A stretch of DNA of 44,834 nucleotides from CAZVLE01 sp964627855 (GTDB taxonomy: Bacteria; Bacillota; Dethiobacteria; DTU022), in contig CAZVLE010000080.1 of NCBI GenBank assembly GCA_964627855.1, positions 1-44,834 of the forward strand. Reading direction: 5' to 3'. Below, piece by piece: positions 32,358 to 40,782 of this stretch. How positions within the stretch are numbered: the stretch's first letter is position 1; every line of letters starts with the position of its first letter. A program made the position numbers and the translations under genes. Below the pieces are notes generated by a model, which saw only the letters and a list, made by a program, of their open reading frames with translations, made no database searches and had not been told where the DNA came from.

Positions 32358-33839
32358 ATGGATAGACCAATCTACGAGGGTGGCACCTATCATGTCCTTT
32401 CGGAGAAAGAGATAAGCCAAATTCATGAAACATCAATCAGGGTTCTTGAAAATGTTGGCTTCGAAATCAATTATCCTCCGGCGCTTGAGCTACTGGAGCG
32501 TAGTGGGGCAGATGTGGATTATGACCTGGGCCGTATTTACTTGCCCAGGGAACTGGTTTCCCGGGCTATCAAAATGGCTCCCTCCGAGTTTGTTTTTTAC
32601 GGTCGTCAGAAGGGTAAAAACATAACCATTGGCGGGAAAAGAGTTCACTTTGGCACAGGAGGTCTTGCCCTCTACGTTCTTGATCTTGCCCGGGAAAAGC
32701 GTCCCGGCACAATCAGGGATGTAGCCGATCTGGCCAGACTGGCCGATAAACTCGAATATTTAGACTTCTTTATCATACCTGTTTATCCCCATGATATAAA
32801 TATTGACAGCGTTGACATTAATACTAAATACCAGGCCTTGTTAAATACCGGCAAACCGGTGATGGGCGGTATTTTTAACCGGCAGGGACTTGATGACATT
32901 ATAAAAATTGCCTCTATCATCGCCGGTGGTCTTGAGAAACTGCAGCGGCGTCCCTTCATCGGTTTTATCTCTTCGATTACCAGCCCTCTTAAATTAAGCT
33001 CTGATCATGCCGAATACATCATGGAGGTAGCCCGTTACGGTTTACCCCTGGCCACCTCGACTGCTCCTGCTGCGGGAGCGACTGCACCGGTAACCCTTGC
33101 CGGCACCCTGGTTCAACAGAATGCAGAAGCCCTGATGGGTGTGGTCCTGACTCAGCTGGTTAATCCCGGAGCACCGGTTCTTTATAGCGCTGTCCCGGTG
33201 ACCATGGATATGCGGACCATGTCATTTTTGATGGGCAGCATTGAATCTGGCCTAATGAACGCGGCTATTACCCAGATGGCGCACTATTACCGTCTGCCCT
33301 GCTATATTACTGTTGGAACTACCGACTCCAAGCTTCCCGATGCCCAGGCTGCCCATGAAAGTGCTTCTACGGCTATGCTGGCAGCCCTGGCGGGTGGCAA
33401 TTTTATTCATGAGGCCTTCGGAATGCTTGATGGAGCGATGACGGTTTCTTATGCCCAGTATGTTATCGATAATGATATTGTCGGCAGCTGCCTGCGAACA
33501 CTGCGCGGTATTGAAATTAACAAGGATACACTGGCTTATGACACCATAGCCAAGGTTGGCCCGGGTGGGAACTATCTCAGCGAAGAACATACCGTGAAGT
33601 ACATGCGTACTGAAAGTTTTTCTCCCAGGGCCAGTGACCGTCAGCAATACCAGCGCTGGATCGATGCTGGTAGCAAAGACAGCTGGAAAAGGGCTGAAGA
33701 GCTTGCTGCCCAGCTCATTAACGAGCCGGCTGAAGATCTTATTCCTAAAAATATTGATCGTAAAATAAGAGCGCAGTTTCCCGAACTGGTCAGTATTCCA
33801 GGGAGGGAAGATTTAGGACAAAAAAGAGTTCCAGGTTAA
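32358..33839 (+). CDS. MttB-family methyltransferase (non-pyrrolysine), copy 2
   Basis: 493 residues with an uninterrupted frame, so again no UAG-encoded pyrrolysine. Shared family features: LSEKEISQIHETSIRVLENVGF at the N-terminus, VHFGTGGLALYVLD, TGKPVMGGIFN, ATSTAPAAGATAPVTLAGT, TQLVNPGAPVLYSAVP and TQMAHYYRLPCYITVG. It is clearly diverged from copy 1, which points to a different quaternary amine or a different corrinoid partner. No second corrinoid protein is adjacent, so it may share the one at 25752. The start ATG follows AGGGGGT. PylSn is the next gene, 182 bp downstream. Confidence 0.92.
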   Translation: MDRPIYEGGTYHVLSEKEISQIHETSIRVLENVGFEINYPPALELLERSGADVDYDLGRIYLPRELVSRAIKMAPSEFVFYGRQKGKNITIGGKRVHFGTGGLALYVLDLAREKRPGTIRDVADLARLADKLEYLDFFIIPVYPHDINIDSVDINTKYQALLNTGKPVMGGIFNRQGLDDIIKIASIIAGGLEKLQRRPFIGFISSITSPLKLSSDHAEYIMEVARYGLPLATSTAPAAGATAPVTLAGTLVQQNAEALMGVVLTQLVNPGAPVLYSAVPVTMDMRTMSFLMGSIESGLMNAAITQMAHYYRLPCYITVGTTDSKLPDAQAAHESASTAMLAALAGGNFIHEAFGMLDGAMTVSYAQYVIDNDIVGSCLRTLRGIEINKDTLAYDTIAKVGPGGNYLSEEHTVKYMRTESFSPRASDRQQYQRWIDAGSKDSWKRAEELAAQLINEPAEDLIPKNIDRKIRAQFPELVSIPGREDLGQKRVPG

Positions 33840-34021
33840 GGCTAATCTTTAAGCCCTTTACATTAATGTTCTATTGATCTAGTAAGAAGTAATCAGCTAA
33901 TCGTCGGGCAGTTCTCTATTGCCTGGCCGGCCGGTTAACAGTAGCTGTTAAAAGTGCAATAAGATGATCTAATAAATCGATTTGGCAGATTAGGATTAAG
34001 AAAGTAGAGGATCATTGCCTG

Positions 34022-34381
34022 ATGAGCGAAACCGACAAGATCAGTACGAGCAGCAAAAGGGCTAAAAAAAGGTATTATAGAAAACGAAGCGATTTTTTTC
34101 TGCTTGTAGATAAGATTAAGCTCTGGCCTTCACGTAACGGCATTTTACATGGAATCAAAAGCTTTCATAAACAAGGTGATCAGGCTGAAGTAATTACCCA
34201 CTGCAACGAGGTATTTACTGTCCGTAACTCAAAAAACAGCCGGGCTGCACGCTGGTTACGCAACAACTGGTATAAAGGTACCTGCAGGGGTTGTGCTGTG
34301 CCGGGCTGGAAAGTGGAGAAATACTCTTCGACAATTTTTAACCGCCACTGGGGCTCTGATTTACAGAAGGGCCGGGAATGA
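34022..34381 (+). CDS. pylSn: Pyrrolysyl-tRNA synthetase N-terminal domain protein
   Basis: 119 residues, a stand-alone PylSn. The core IKLWPSRNGILHGIKSF aligns with LWMSRTGTLHKIKHH of the archaeal PylS N-terminal domain. RNSKNSRAARWLRNNWYKGTCRGC aligns with its [24 protein letters not shown]; these alignments are from memory. The zinc ligands are present as His43, Cys61, Cys88 and Cys91. In bacteria PylS is split: PylSc carries catalysis, and PylSn binds the T-arm/variable-arm side of tRNA-Pyl and raises affinity. Usually it lies with pylT, pylSc, pylB, pylC and pylD; here it stands alone beside methyltransferase genes. The rest must be elsewhere if the system works. The ATG follows AGAGG. 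Confidence 0.9.
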   Translation: MSETDKISTSSKRAKKRYYRKRSDFFLLVDKIKLWPSRNGILHGIKSFHKQGDQAEVITHCNEVFTVRNSKNSRAARWLRNNWYKGTCRGCAVPGWKVEKYSSTIFNRHWGSDLQKGRE

Positions 34382-34494
34382 CATTTCATATTGCTTAACG
34401 CTTAATTCCAGCCTGCAGCAGTGAAACCTTTCTGAATCTTCGCCTAGAGGGTAAAAAGTGTGGATCTCTTTTTTGCTAGCTTTATCTGCCGGCT

Positions 34495-35535
34495 TCAAGG
34501 AAAAGTGACCACAAGCCTGACCGGGTTTTCTTCTTTGCTCCTTAATTTTTCCAGGCCCTGGTTTATCTCTTTCAGGGGCAGTTCTTCACTGACTGAATAA
34601 CTCAAATCGAGTCTGCCCAGGGCTGTAAGATTTATGATCACTGGAAAATCAGCCCTGCTCTGATCTGCGCTGCCCATCAATGTCCTTTCTTTGAGCAGTA
34701 AATCATGATAAGGATTTAAACCGATCTCTTCCGTGCAGATTCCGACCACAATTGTCCGACCACCGGGGCCAGTACTGGCAATGGCCTGTTTGATTGTTTT
34801 AGTCAGACCGATTAACTCTACAGCCACATCAATACCGCGCCCTTTTGTTATTTCAGAGATTTTTTCTTGAATATTATCTTTCTGCGGGTTTATTACGGCA
34901 GTAGCGCCTACTTTTAAGGCCAGCTCCAGCTTTTCATCAGAAACATCCATTGCTACAACATGTCCTGCCCCCATTAACCTTGCGATCTGGATGGCATGGA
35001 GACCGAGGCCCCCGATGCCGACAATCAGAGCAGATTCACCGATTTTAAGGGCAGCTCTTCTTAAGGCATGAAATGGCGTTCCCACTGCATCGGTCATTAA
35101 CGCAGCCTGGGTGAACGGTATTGATTTAGGAAAGGGGAAGGCATTACGGGACGGAACAACAAGATACTCGGCAAAGCCACCGTCAATATTTTTACCGAGC
35201 ATTTTTGCCTGGCTGCAGTAATTATCCCTGTCGGTAGAACACATTTCGCATTTGCCACAGGTAACCAGGTAAAAAAGGCAGACCCTGTCACCAATTTTTA
35301 GGTCCTCGACTTTACCACCAAGCGCTACGATCTCTCCGGCAACTTCATGTCCCAGAGTCAGAGGCAGCTTAGAGACGCTGCTTCGCCCGTCCTGGTAATG
35401 AAGGTCGGAACTGCAAATACCGGCTGCTTTGACCCTGATCAGGACTTCATCACAGCCTGGTTCCGGTATTGGTATTTCAGCTAGCTGAAGCGGTTCACCG
35501 ATTTTAATTAACCTGGCCGCTTTCATCGTTTTCAT
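34495..35535 (-). CDS. Zinc-dependent alcohol dehydrogenase family protein
   Basis: 346 residues from the ATG at 35535, nine bases after GGAG; a TTG at 35541 is less well placed. Medium-chain dehydrogenase: catalytic zinc region GICSSDLHYQDG and GHEVAGEIVALG, structural zinc cysteines CGKCEMCSTDRDNYC, and NAD(P)-binding ALIVGIGGLGLHAIQIARLMGA. Relatives oxidise secondary alcohols, polyols or threonine. No neighbour narrows the substrate: it lies between pylSn and galU and is divergent from galU. Confidence 0.88.
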   Translation of the reverse strand: MKTMKAARLIKIGEPLQLAEIPIPEPGCDEVLIRVKAAGICSSDLHYQDGRSSVSKLPLTLGHEVAGEIVALGGKVEDLKIGDRVCLFYLVTCGKCEMCSTDRDNYCSQAKMLGKNIDGGFAEYLVVPSRNAFPFPKSIPFTQAALMTDAVGTPFHALRRAALKIGESALIVGIGGLGLHAIQIARLMGAGHVVAMDVSDEKLELALKVGATAVINPQKDNIQEKISEITKGRGIDVAVELIGLTKTIKQAIASTGPGGRTIVVGICTEEIGLNPYHDLLLKERTLMGSADQSRADFPVIINLTALGRLDLSYSVSEELPLKEINQGLEKLRSKEENPVRLVVTFP

Positions 35536-35717
35536 TGGCAATCTCTCCTTTCCCTCTATGACTTCGCCCGCCGGACAAAAGATTCCTTTTTCTAATGCAA
35601 GCTATGCATTTAAACTTAACTTCCTGCCCTGGTGCGATTGCAGGAAGGAAAAGGGCCTGTTTTGTAGAAACTTTCTTCATTAATGGTACTGACTCCTCTG
35701 GGGGGTGAAAGGAAAAA

Positions 35718-36590
35718 GTGAAGATCAGGAAAGCGGTGATCCCGGCCGCCGGTATGGGTACAAGATTTTTACCGGCAACCAAGGCGCAACCAAAGGAAAT
35801 GCTGCCGATTGTGGACAAGCCAACCATTCAATACGTGATTGAGGAGGCGGCTGCAGCAGGGATTGAGGATATTTTAATTATAACCGGACGTAATAAAAGG
35901 GCTATTGAAGACCACTTTGATCGCAGTATAGAGCTTGAACTTATGCTCAGGGAAAAAGAAAAACATGATGAACTAAAAAAAATACAGCAAATTAGTGACC
36001 TGGCAAATATATTTTACATCCGCCAGAAAGAGCCTCTTGGCTTGGGGCATGCTGTTCTCTGTGCACGCCAGTTTATCGGTAATGAGCCCTTTGCTGTACT
36101 GCTTGGTGACGATGTCGTTCACGCCGCCGTGCCCTGTATCGCCCAGATGGTAGCTGTCTACGAACAGAAAGAAAATACTGTCCTCGGGGTGCAACAGGTA
36201 GGATGGAATAATGTACATAAATACGGTATTGTCGACGCAGGAAGCAGTGACGGTTCCCTGGTCAGGGTCAAACAGCTGTCAGAAAAACCTTCTCGCGGTG
36301 AAGCAAAATCTGATCTTGCCGTCCTGGGCCGCTATATCATTGATCCGCAGATTTTTTCTATTCTGGAAGCAACAGCTCCAGGTTCAGGAGGAGAGATCCA
36401 GCTGACAGATGCTTTAAATACTCTGGCCAAAGAGCAACCTGTCTGGGCTTATACTTTTGAAGGACGGCGCTACGATGTCGGTGATCGACTTGGCTTTTTA
36501 GAGGCTACCATAGAATATGCTTTGCGCAGGGAAGATCTGGCTGCTGAATTGAAAGCTTTTTTGGCGAATTTAAAGAAAGATGAACTGTAG
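35718..36590 (+). CDS. galU: UTP-glucose-1-phosphate uridylyltransferase
   Basis: 290 residues, GTG start with AAAGGA just upstream. GalU hallmarks: the nucleotide-binding start IPAAGMGTRFLPATKAQPKEMLPIVDKPTIQYVIEEA, FAVLLGDDVVH and LGRYIIDPQIFSILE. It forms UDP-glucose from UTP and glucose-1-phosphate for envelope and exopolysaccharide synthesis. It appears monocistronic. The gene ends in TAG; read-through would add eleven residues before the next stop. Confidence 0.95.
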   Translation: MKIRKAVIPAAGMGTRFLPATKAQPKEMLPIVDKPTIQYVIEEAAAAGIEDILIITGRNKRAIEDHFDRSIELELMLREKEKHDELKKIQQISDLANIFYIRQKEPLGLGHAVLCARQFIGNEPFAVLLGDDVVHAAVPCIAQMVAVYEQKENTVLGVQQVGWNNVHKYGIVDAGSSDGSLVRVKQLSEKPSRGEAKSDLAVLGRYIIDPQIFSILEATAPGSGGEIQLTDALNTLAKEQPVWAYTFEGRRYDVGDRLGFLEATIEYALRREDLAAELKAFLANLKKDEL

Positions 36591-36659
36591 CTAGACTTAC
36601 AATTAGATCAGCTCATCATCGAGTAAGACTTAATCCACAGACTAAGGGGAGGAAATAAG

Positions 36660-37973
36660 ATGTATCTGCAACCTGCACCACTGGCTCGCCTAGCCAATGA
36701 CCTTGTCAAGGGAACCATGAAAATCGAAGAGTATATCAATACTGTTTGTGATCGACTTGAACAGTATGATCCGAAAATTGAATCCTTTCTCCCTGAAAAA
36801 GGGCGTCGGGAAAGGCTTTTACGCGAGGCTGCCGCCCTTGAAATAAATTACCCTGAAGTGAAAAACAGGCCTCCCCTTTACGGTGTATTGATCGGGGTTA
36901 AAGATGTTTTCAGGGTAGATGGTTTTCCTACCCGAGCTAACTCCAGGCTGGATCCTGCCGATCTGACCGGCCCGGAAGCGGATTGTGTGAGGCTTTTGAA
37001 ACAGTCCGGTGCCCTTGTTCTAGGCAAAACTGTAACTACCGAATTTGCCTACTTTGAACCTGGACCGACCCGCAACCCACACAATTTAAACCACACTCCG
37101 GGTGGATCAAGCAGCGGTTCAGCGGCAGCTGTTGCGGCCGGTTTTTCTCCCCTTACTCTGGGAACGCAAACTATCGGTTCTGTGAATCGTCCGGCTGCGT
37201 TTTGTGGGATAGTTGGTTTTAAACCGAGTTACAATCGGATTCCCAGTGGGGGCTTGCTTTATTTTTCCCGTTCTGCTGATCATGTTGGTTGCTTTACGCA
37301 GGATCTGGAAGGAATGATCTTGGCGGCGAAAGTTTTATGCCACGCCTGGCAGGAGATCAGTGTTAATTACAAACCGGTTCTTGGTGTTCCTAAGGGAAGG
37401 TACCTGGAGCAGGCGCAGCCGGCAGCCCTGGAACTATTCTTCAAGCAAATTGATAAACTGAAAAATATAGGTTATCAGGTTAACGAAATCAGCGCCCTTG
37501 ATGATATAGCGACGATCACCATCTGGCATCGAAAGTTGATTGCAGCCGAAATGGCTCTTGAACACGCTGACCTATTTGCGCGTTTTGCTGATTTGTACAG
37601 ACCCAAAACAAGGGAGCTGATTAAAGAAGGGCAGAGCATATCAAAGCATGAGCTTGAAGAAGGCCGTAGAAGGCAAAAGGAATTGCGTGATAAGCTGGAG
37701 ACACTAATGCGTGAAGCAGGAATAGATTTATGGATAACCCCGGCAGCTACCGGCCCCTCTCCGGAAGGACTCGAATCTACTGGTAACCCGGCTATGAGTA
37801 TGCCCTGGACCAATGCCGGCCTTCCCTCTGTTTCCGTTCCGGCCGGTCGCTTCGCAAACGGTTTGCCGGCTGGGTTGCAACTGATCGCGCCTTTCATGGG
37901 AGATGAACTGCTTTTATTCTGGGCCAATAGTCTTGCCGACATTTTTCATGAATTCCAGGCTTATAATATCTAA
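36660..37973 (+). CDS. Amidase signature family protein
   Basis: 437 residues; ATG preceded by GGGGAGG. Amidase signature (AS) enzyme with the Ser-Ser-Lys set visible: the lysine in YGVLIGVKDVFRVDG, the cis-serine in TPGGSSSGSAAAVAAG, and the nucleophile serine region GTQTIGSVNRPAAFCG. That last motif departs from the usual DTGGSIRxPA: Ile-Gly-Ser replaces Gly-Gly-Ser. The end VSVPAGRFANGLPAGLQLIAP is also typical. It hydrolyses an amide to acid and ammonia. It is too short and lacks partners for GatA of the GatCAB complex. The substrate is unknown. Confidence 0.88.
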   Translation: MYLQPAPLARLANDLVKGTMKIEEYINTVCDRLEQYDPKIESFLPEKGRRERLLREAAALEINYPEVKNRPPLYGVLIGVKDVFRVDGFPTRANSRLDPADLTGPEADCVRLLKQSGALVLGKTVTTEFAYFEPGPTRNPHNLNHTPGGSSSGSAAAVAAGFSPLTLGTQTIGSVNRPAAFCGIVGFKPSYNRIPSGGLLYFSRSADHVGCFTQDLEGMILAAKVLCHAWQEISVNYKPVLGVPKGRYLEQAQPAALELFFKQIDKLKNIGYQVNEISALDDIATITIWHRKLIAAEMALEHADLFARFADLYRPKTRELIKEGQSISKHELEEGRRRQKELRDKLETLMREAGIDLWITPAATGPSPEGLESTGNPAMSMPWTNAGLPSVSVPAGRFANGLPAGLQLIAPFMGDELLLFWANSLADIFHEFQAYNI

Positions 37974-38059
37974 AGCCCTGACAATTCCGGGTGAGCGATC
38001 TGAGAGCGGAGGCTTGCTAAAACTACAGTAAAAAGGGGATAAAAATAACTGACAGGCTA

Positions 38060-38500
38060 CTAGCCCTTTTCAAGGTTAAGCCTGTCAAGCAATGTGGCTG
38101 CCACCCTGGTGATCAAGATGGCCAGGATCATTCTGGTACCCAGCATGACCAGTGGATTGGCTCCGAAAACGGTAAAAATAAAAGTATCTTCAACAATTGA
38201 ATGCGATATACTTAAAAATATGCCGATCAGTAAAAGATCACGCTTTTTGAGCTGCCCCTCTCGCGATGACTCGATAATCAAGGCCGAGCCAAGCACAATC
38301 CCGAAGAACAACCCGCCAAGGAGAGGAAAGGCTGCCTCCTGGGGCAGGGAGAGAAACCTTAGCAGGCCTTTGATCCTAACCGTAAACCTTTCAATAACCC
38401 TGTAGTGCCGGGCGATTTCAATAATGATTATAATTGGAATTAAAAAAAGGGCGAGCCTGCCAATGCTTAGCAGGGTTGTTAGAATAGTTTCATAGAGCAA
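38060..38500 (-). CDS. Gate-domain (nucleoside recognition) membrane protein, half 1
   Basis: 146 residues, about four membrane segments, TTG start. It resembles the nucleoside-recognition/Gate domain (PF07670) found in SpmA, SpmB, YjiH and the core of FeoB: FPLLGGLFFGIVLGSALIIESSREGQLKKRDLLLIGIFLSISHSIVED describes the characteristic mid-section, whose key residues are the Gly-rich turn and the His/Glu-Asp near ISHSIVED. It follows a second half-size protein of the same family by 19 bp, so the two probably form one heteromeric membrane complex. The gene ends in two tandem TAG codons. The transported or sensed molecule is unknown. Confidence 0.75.
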   Translation of the reverse strand: MLYETILTTLLSIGRLALFLIPIIIIIEIARHYRVIERFTVRIKGLLRFLSLPQEAAFPLLGGLFFGIVLGSALIIESSREGQLKKRDLLLIGIFLSISHSIVEDTFIFTVFGANPLVMLGTRMILAILITRVAATLLDRLNLEKG

Positions 38501-38519
38501 TATTATAATCTCTATCTGA

Positions 38520-38960
38520 TTATCCCCCCAGAACCAGCGTATAGATGAAATTCAGGATGATACCGGCACTTAGAGCAGTTATAAGACGCAGAAAAGCCGA
38601 CAGTAAAATAGGCAGGCCGGTATAGCTGCAGACAACTGTTTCTACCGGCAGTTCATGGCATATCCCGATCATCACTGCCAGAATAGTTATCTGCTGTGGG
38701 GTAAGGGCTAATGCTGCTATGACCCCTAAAGCGGCGTAAAAATTAATAAAAAAGCTCAGTAAAAGAGCTACTGACGCTTCACCCGGCAGGCCGAACAAAG
38801 ACATGGCCGGACTGAATAAACCCGCTATCAAACCCATCGTGCCGTAGTATTCAAGAATGGCCACCAGGCAGGAAACGGGAACTATTATTTTCGTAAGTAA
38901 CCACAATAATTGCAGACTTTTTTTGAAGCCGGTTTTTATTGGGTTCCATAATAATGACAT
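38520..38960 (-). CDS. Gate-domain (nucleoside recognition) membrane protein, half 2
   Basis: 146 residues with about four membrane segments; ATG after GAGGAACC. It is similar in plan to the next gene: VSCLVAILEYYGTMG, LFGLPGEASVALLLSFF, AVMIGICHELPVETVV. The conserved CHELPVET segment corresponds to ISHSIVEDT of half 1. The pair recalls the two-subunit SpmA/SpmB arrangement, but both are short and I do not assign those names. It is the first gene of the two-gene unit. Confidence 0.75.
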   Translation of the reverse strand: MSLLWNPIKTGFKKSLQLLWLLTKIIVPVSCLVAILEYYGTMGLIAGLFSPAMSLFGLPGEASVALLLSFFINFYAALGVIAALALTPQQITILAVMIGICHELPVETVVCSYTGLPILLSAFLRLITALSAGIILNFIYTLVLGG

Positions 38961-39046
38961 TTTAGGTTCCTCTCGCAGCGCCTTATCCGGTAAGACATCC
39001 CGGTCTGGAAACAGCTCTTTCTATAGCAGTGATTTCGCGTAAAATG

Positions 39047-40165
39047 CTAATCCGCACCCAATACCATGTGCATCTGCATAAAGCGCATCATGTCAGTTCT
39101 GCTAAGCAGTCCGACAAGCTCCCCATTGTCCATTACAAGGGCCCGGCCGGTATTGTTGGCAGCCATTTTCATCATTGTCTCAGCCGCGTCGCTGTCAGGT
39201 TTTAAGACCATAACATCCTTGAGCGGAGTTAGTATACGAGCCACCCTGGTTTCCGGCCATTTTTCCCGTGGTACATCTTTCATATTTTGCAGGGTGACCA
39301 GACCGTGGGTGGTCGAACCGTAGACAACGGGAAAAGCGCCATATTTATAGTGCAGGAAACAATCGGCCAGTTGATCCAGGGTGTCGTCGGGTGAAACAGC
39401 CTGCAGGTCGCTGCTCATTAATGCTGAGATTTTCATACCGGCAAAGGTTTCCTTAAAAACCAGCTGGGAATAACTTGACTGGCCGGCCTGGTAGATCATC
39501 CAGCCAATGAAAATCAACCAGAGCCCCCACAGGTCTCCCTGGAAAAAGATTAGCATGAATCCGATTCCCATGGCCATGAAAGATAAAATGCTGCCCAGGC
39601 CGACGGCGACCCTGGTAGCCTTAAGCATATTTTTTGTGATGTACCAGACAATAGAACGAAAAAGCCTGCCACCGTCAAGGGGAAAGGCAGGTATGAGGTT
39701 AAAAATTGCCATGATCATATTAATTCGGGCAACAAAAAAGATCGCTTCGCTAATAATTTGTCCCGCGGGTAAAACATAGTAATATAATGCTCCGGCCAGA
39801 AGTGCAATCAGCAGGCTTGTCAGGGGGCCGGCGGCAGTTACCTTGAATTCAGTGGAGGGGCTGGTCGGCTCTGATTCCATCTGGGCTACTCCGCCAAAAA
39901 TAAAAAGGGTGATCTTTTTAATGGGAATTCCTTCGCTGATGGCAACAAGGGAGTGGCCGAACTCATGGGTAAGGACTGATGCAAAAACAACTAGCGTTGT
40001 CAGGATGCCCGCTACCCAGTAAAGTTGGTTGTCCAGGTTTTCAACAACCTGTGGGAAATAGCCCCGGGCAAGGGTAATGCTGAAAAGGAAAAAAACCAGG
40101 AGCCAGCTGATATGTATTTCAACTGGAATACCCTTTATTTGCATCAAACGAAATGAACTATTCAC
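39047..40165 (-). CDS. Site-2 protease-type M50 metalloprotease with CBS pair
   Basis: 372 residues, GTG start with AGGAGG upstream. An intramembrane zinc protease: HEFGH (zinc ligands, segment VLTHEFGHSLVAISEG) and the third ligand region IPAFPLDGGRLFRSI. Five or six membrane segments are followed by two CBS domains (about residues 245-372, ALMSSDLQAVSPDDTLDQLADCF and DVMVLKPDSDAAETMM). S2P proteins with CBS tails form the SpoIVFB-like/Rip group; the CBS part may gate activity by ATP. The substrate is unknown; no spore gene is adjacent. The gene ends in TAG. Confidence 0.92.
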   Translation of the reverse strand: MNSSFRLMQIKGIPVEIHISWLLVFFLFSITLARGYFPQVVENLDNQLYWVAGILTTLVVFASVLTHEFGHSLVAISEGIPIKKITLFIFGGVAQMESEPTSPSTEFKVTAAGPLTSLLIALLAGALYYYVLPAGQIISEAIFFVARINMIMAIFNLIPAFPLDGGRLFRSIVWYITKNMLKATRVAVGLGSILSFMAMGIGFMLIFFQGDLWGLWLIFIGWMIYQAGQSSYSQLVFKETFAGMKISALMSSDLQAVSPDDTLDQLADCFLHYKYGAFPVVYGSTTHGLVTLQNMKDVPREKWPETRVARILTPLKDVMVLKPDSDAAETMMKMAANNTGRALVMDNGELVGLLSRTDMMRFMQMHMVLGAD

Positions 40166-40328
40166 GTAAGTTTAGTCCTCCTGTCTCTATTATTTTTAGT
40201 ATAATAAGAAATGGCTGCTGCCATATTATAAATTATAGACTGTCCTGATAATTATAGCTATTAGCTATGCAGTAAAAAATTCCTGCTCTTCTAAACCGGC
40301 TATCTGAAAGGTGGTTTGATGCTTTTTT

Positions 40329-40754
40329 ATGCAATCGCGTAAATATGCCATATTTATTGCTCTTGATCTGGCCCTGTTACTCTTGATTTTGTTGCTTCTG
40401 GCCTACTATGGAATGAGTCACCTGATGCTTATGCTTTTAGGCCTGCTCTTCTTAGTAGTAACGTTTTATGATTTGCGCAGTGGTAATTTATCGCTGTTCT
40501 TTTCTCAATTCATGGGATTGCCTGATCCGAAAGACATAGGTAAAATTAGGTTTTTACCGCTTATTCTTTCAGCGCTGCTCCTAATCCTGAGCCTGCCGGT
40601 ATTTTTAGAACATGGTCTTGTTAATGAAGCTCAAAGGTTTGCTATGCAGCAGGGTCAGTTTTTTCGTGTAGCCATACCAGCTATTTTTGGTGGGCTTGTC
40701 GTTATTGCCGTGGCCGTGTGGACTCTTTACAGGGGTAACAGGGATGACTTTTAA
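40329..40754 (+). CDS. Hypothetical membrane protein
   Basis: 141 residues, not recognised. Four hydrophobic segments (about residues 8-25, 30-45, 75-92, 113-132) with a short charged C-terminus (YRGNRDDF). Ribosome site GAAAGGTGG at 40306-40314 is 14 bases before this ATG but only 4 before another ATG at 40319, which opens a 7-codon frame (MLFYAIA) overlapping this start. Translation may be coupled through that minicistron. It is alone between the S2P protease and queG. Confidence 0.6.
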   Translation: MQSRKYAIFIALDLALLLLILLLLAYYGMSHLMLMLLGLLFLVVTFYDLRSGNLSLFFSQFMGLPDPKDIGKIRFLPLILSALLLILSLPVFLEHGLVNEAQRFAMQQGQFFRVAIPAIFGGLVVIAVAVWTLYRGNRDDF

Positions 40755-40782
40755 TTTATCATTTTAGCGTGATGCTTATTCA

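Noticed and set aside
24211..33839. Pyrrolysine (UAG) inside either MttB homologue
   Set aside because: Both frames are open for about 500 codons without any internal stop, so they are the non-Pyl type.
33840..34494. tRNA-Pyl gene near pylSn
   Set aside because: Neither flank shows a CTCTAAA-type anticodon loop or an acceptor stem with CCA end.
35620..35650. CTTCCTGC/GCAGGAAG hairpin between the alcohol dehydrogenase and galU as a terminator
   Set aside because: No T run on either side, and both flanking genes start there, so no gene needs termination at this place.
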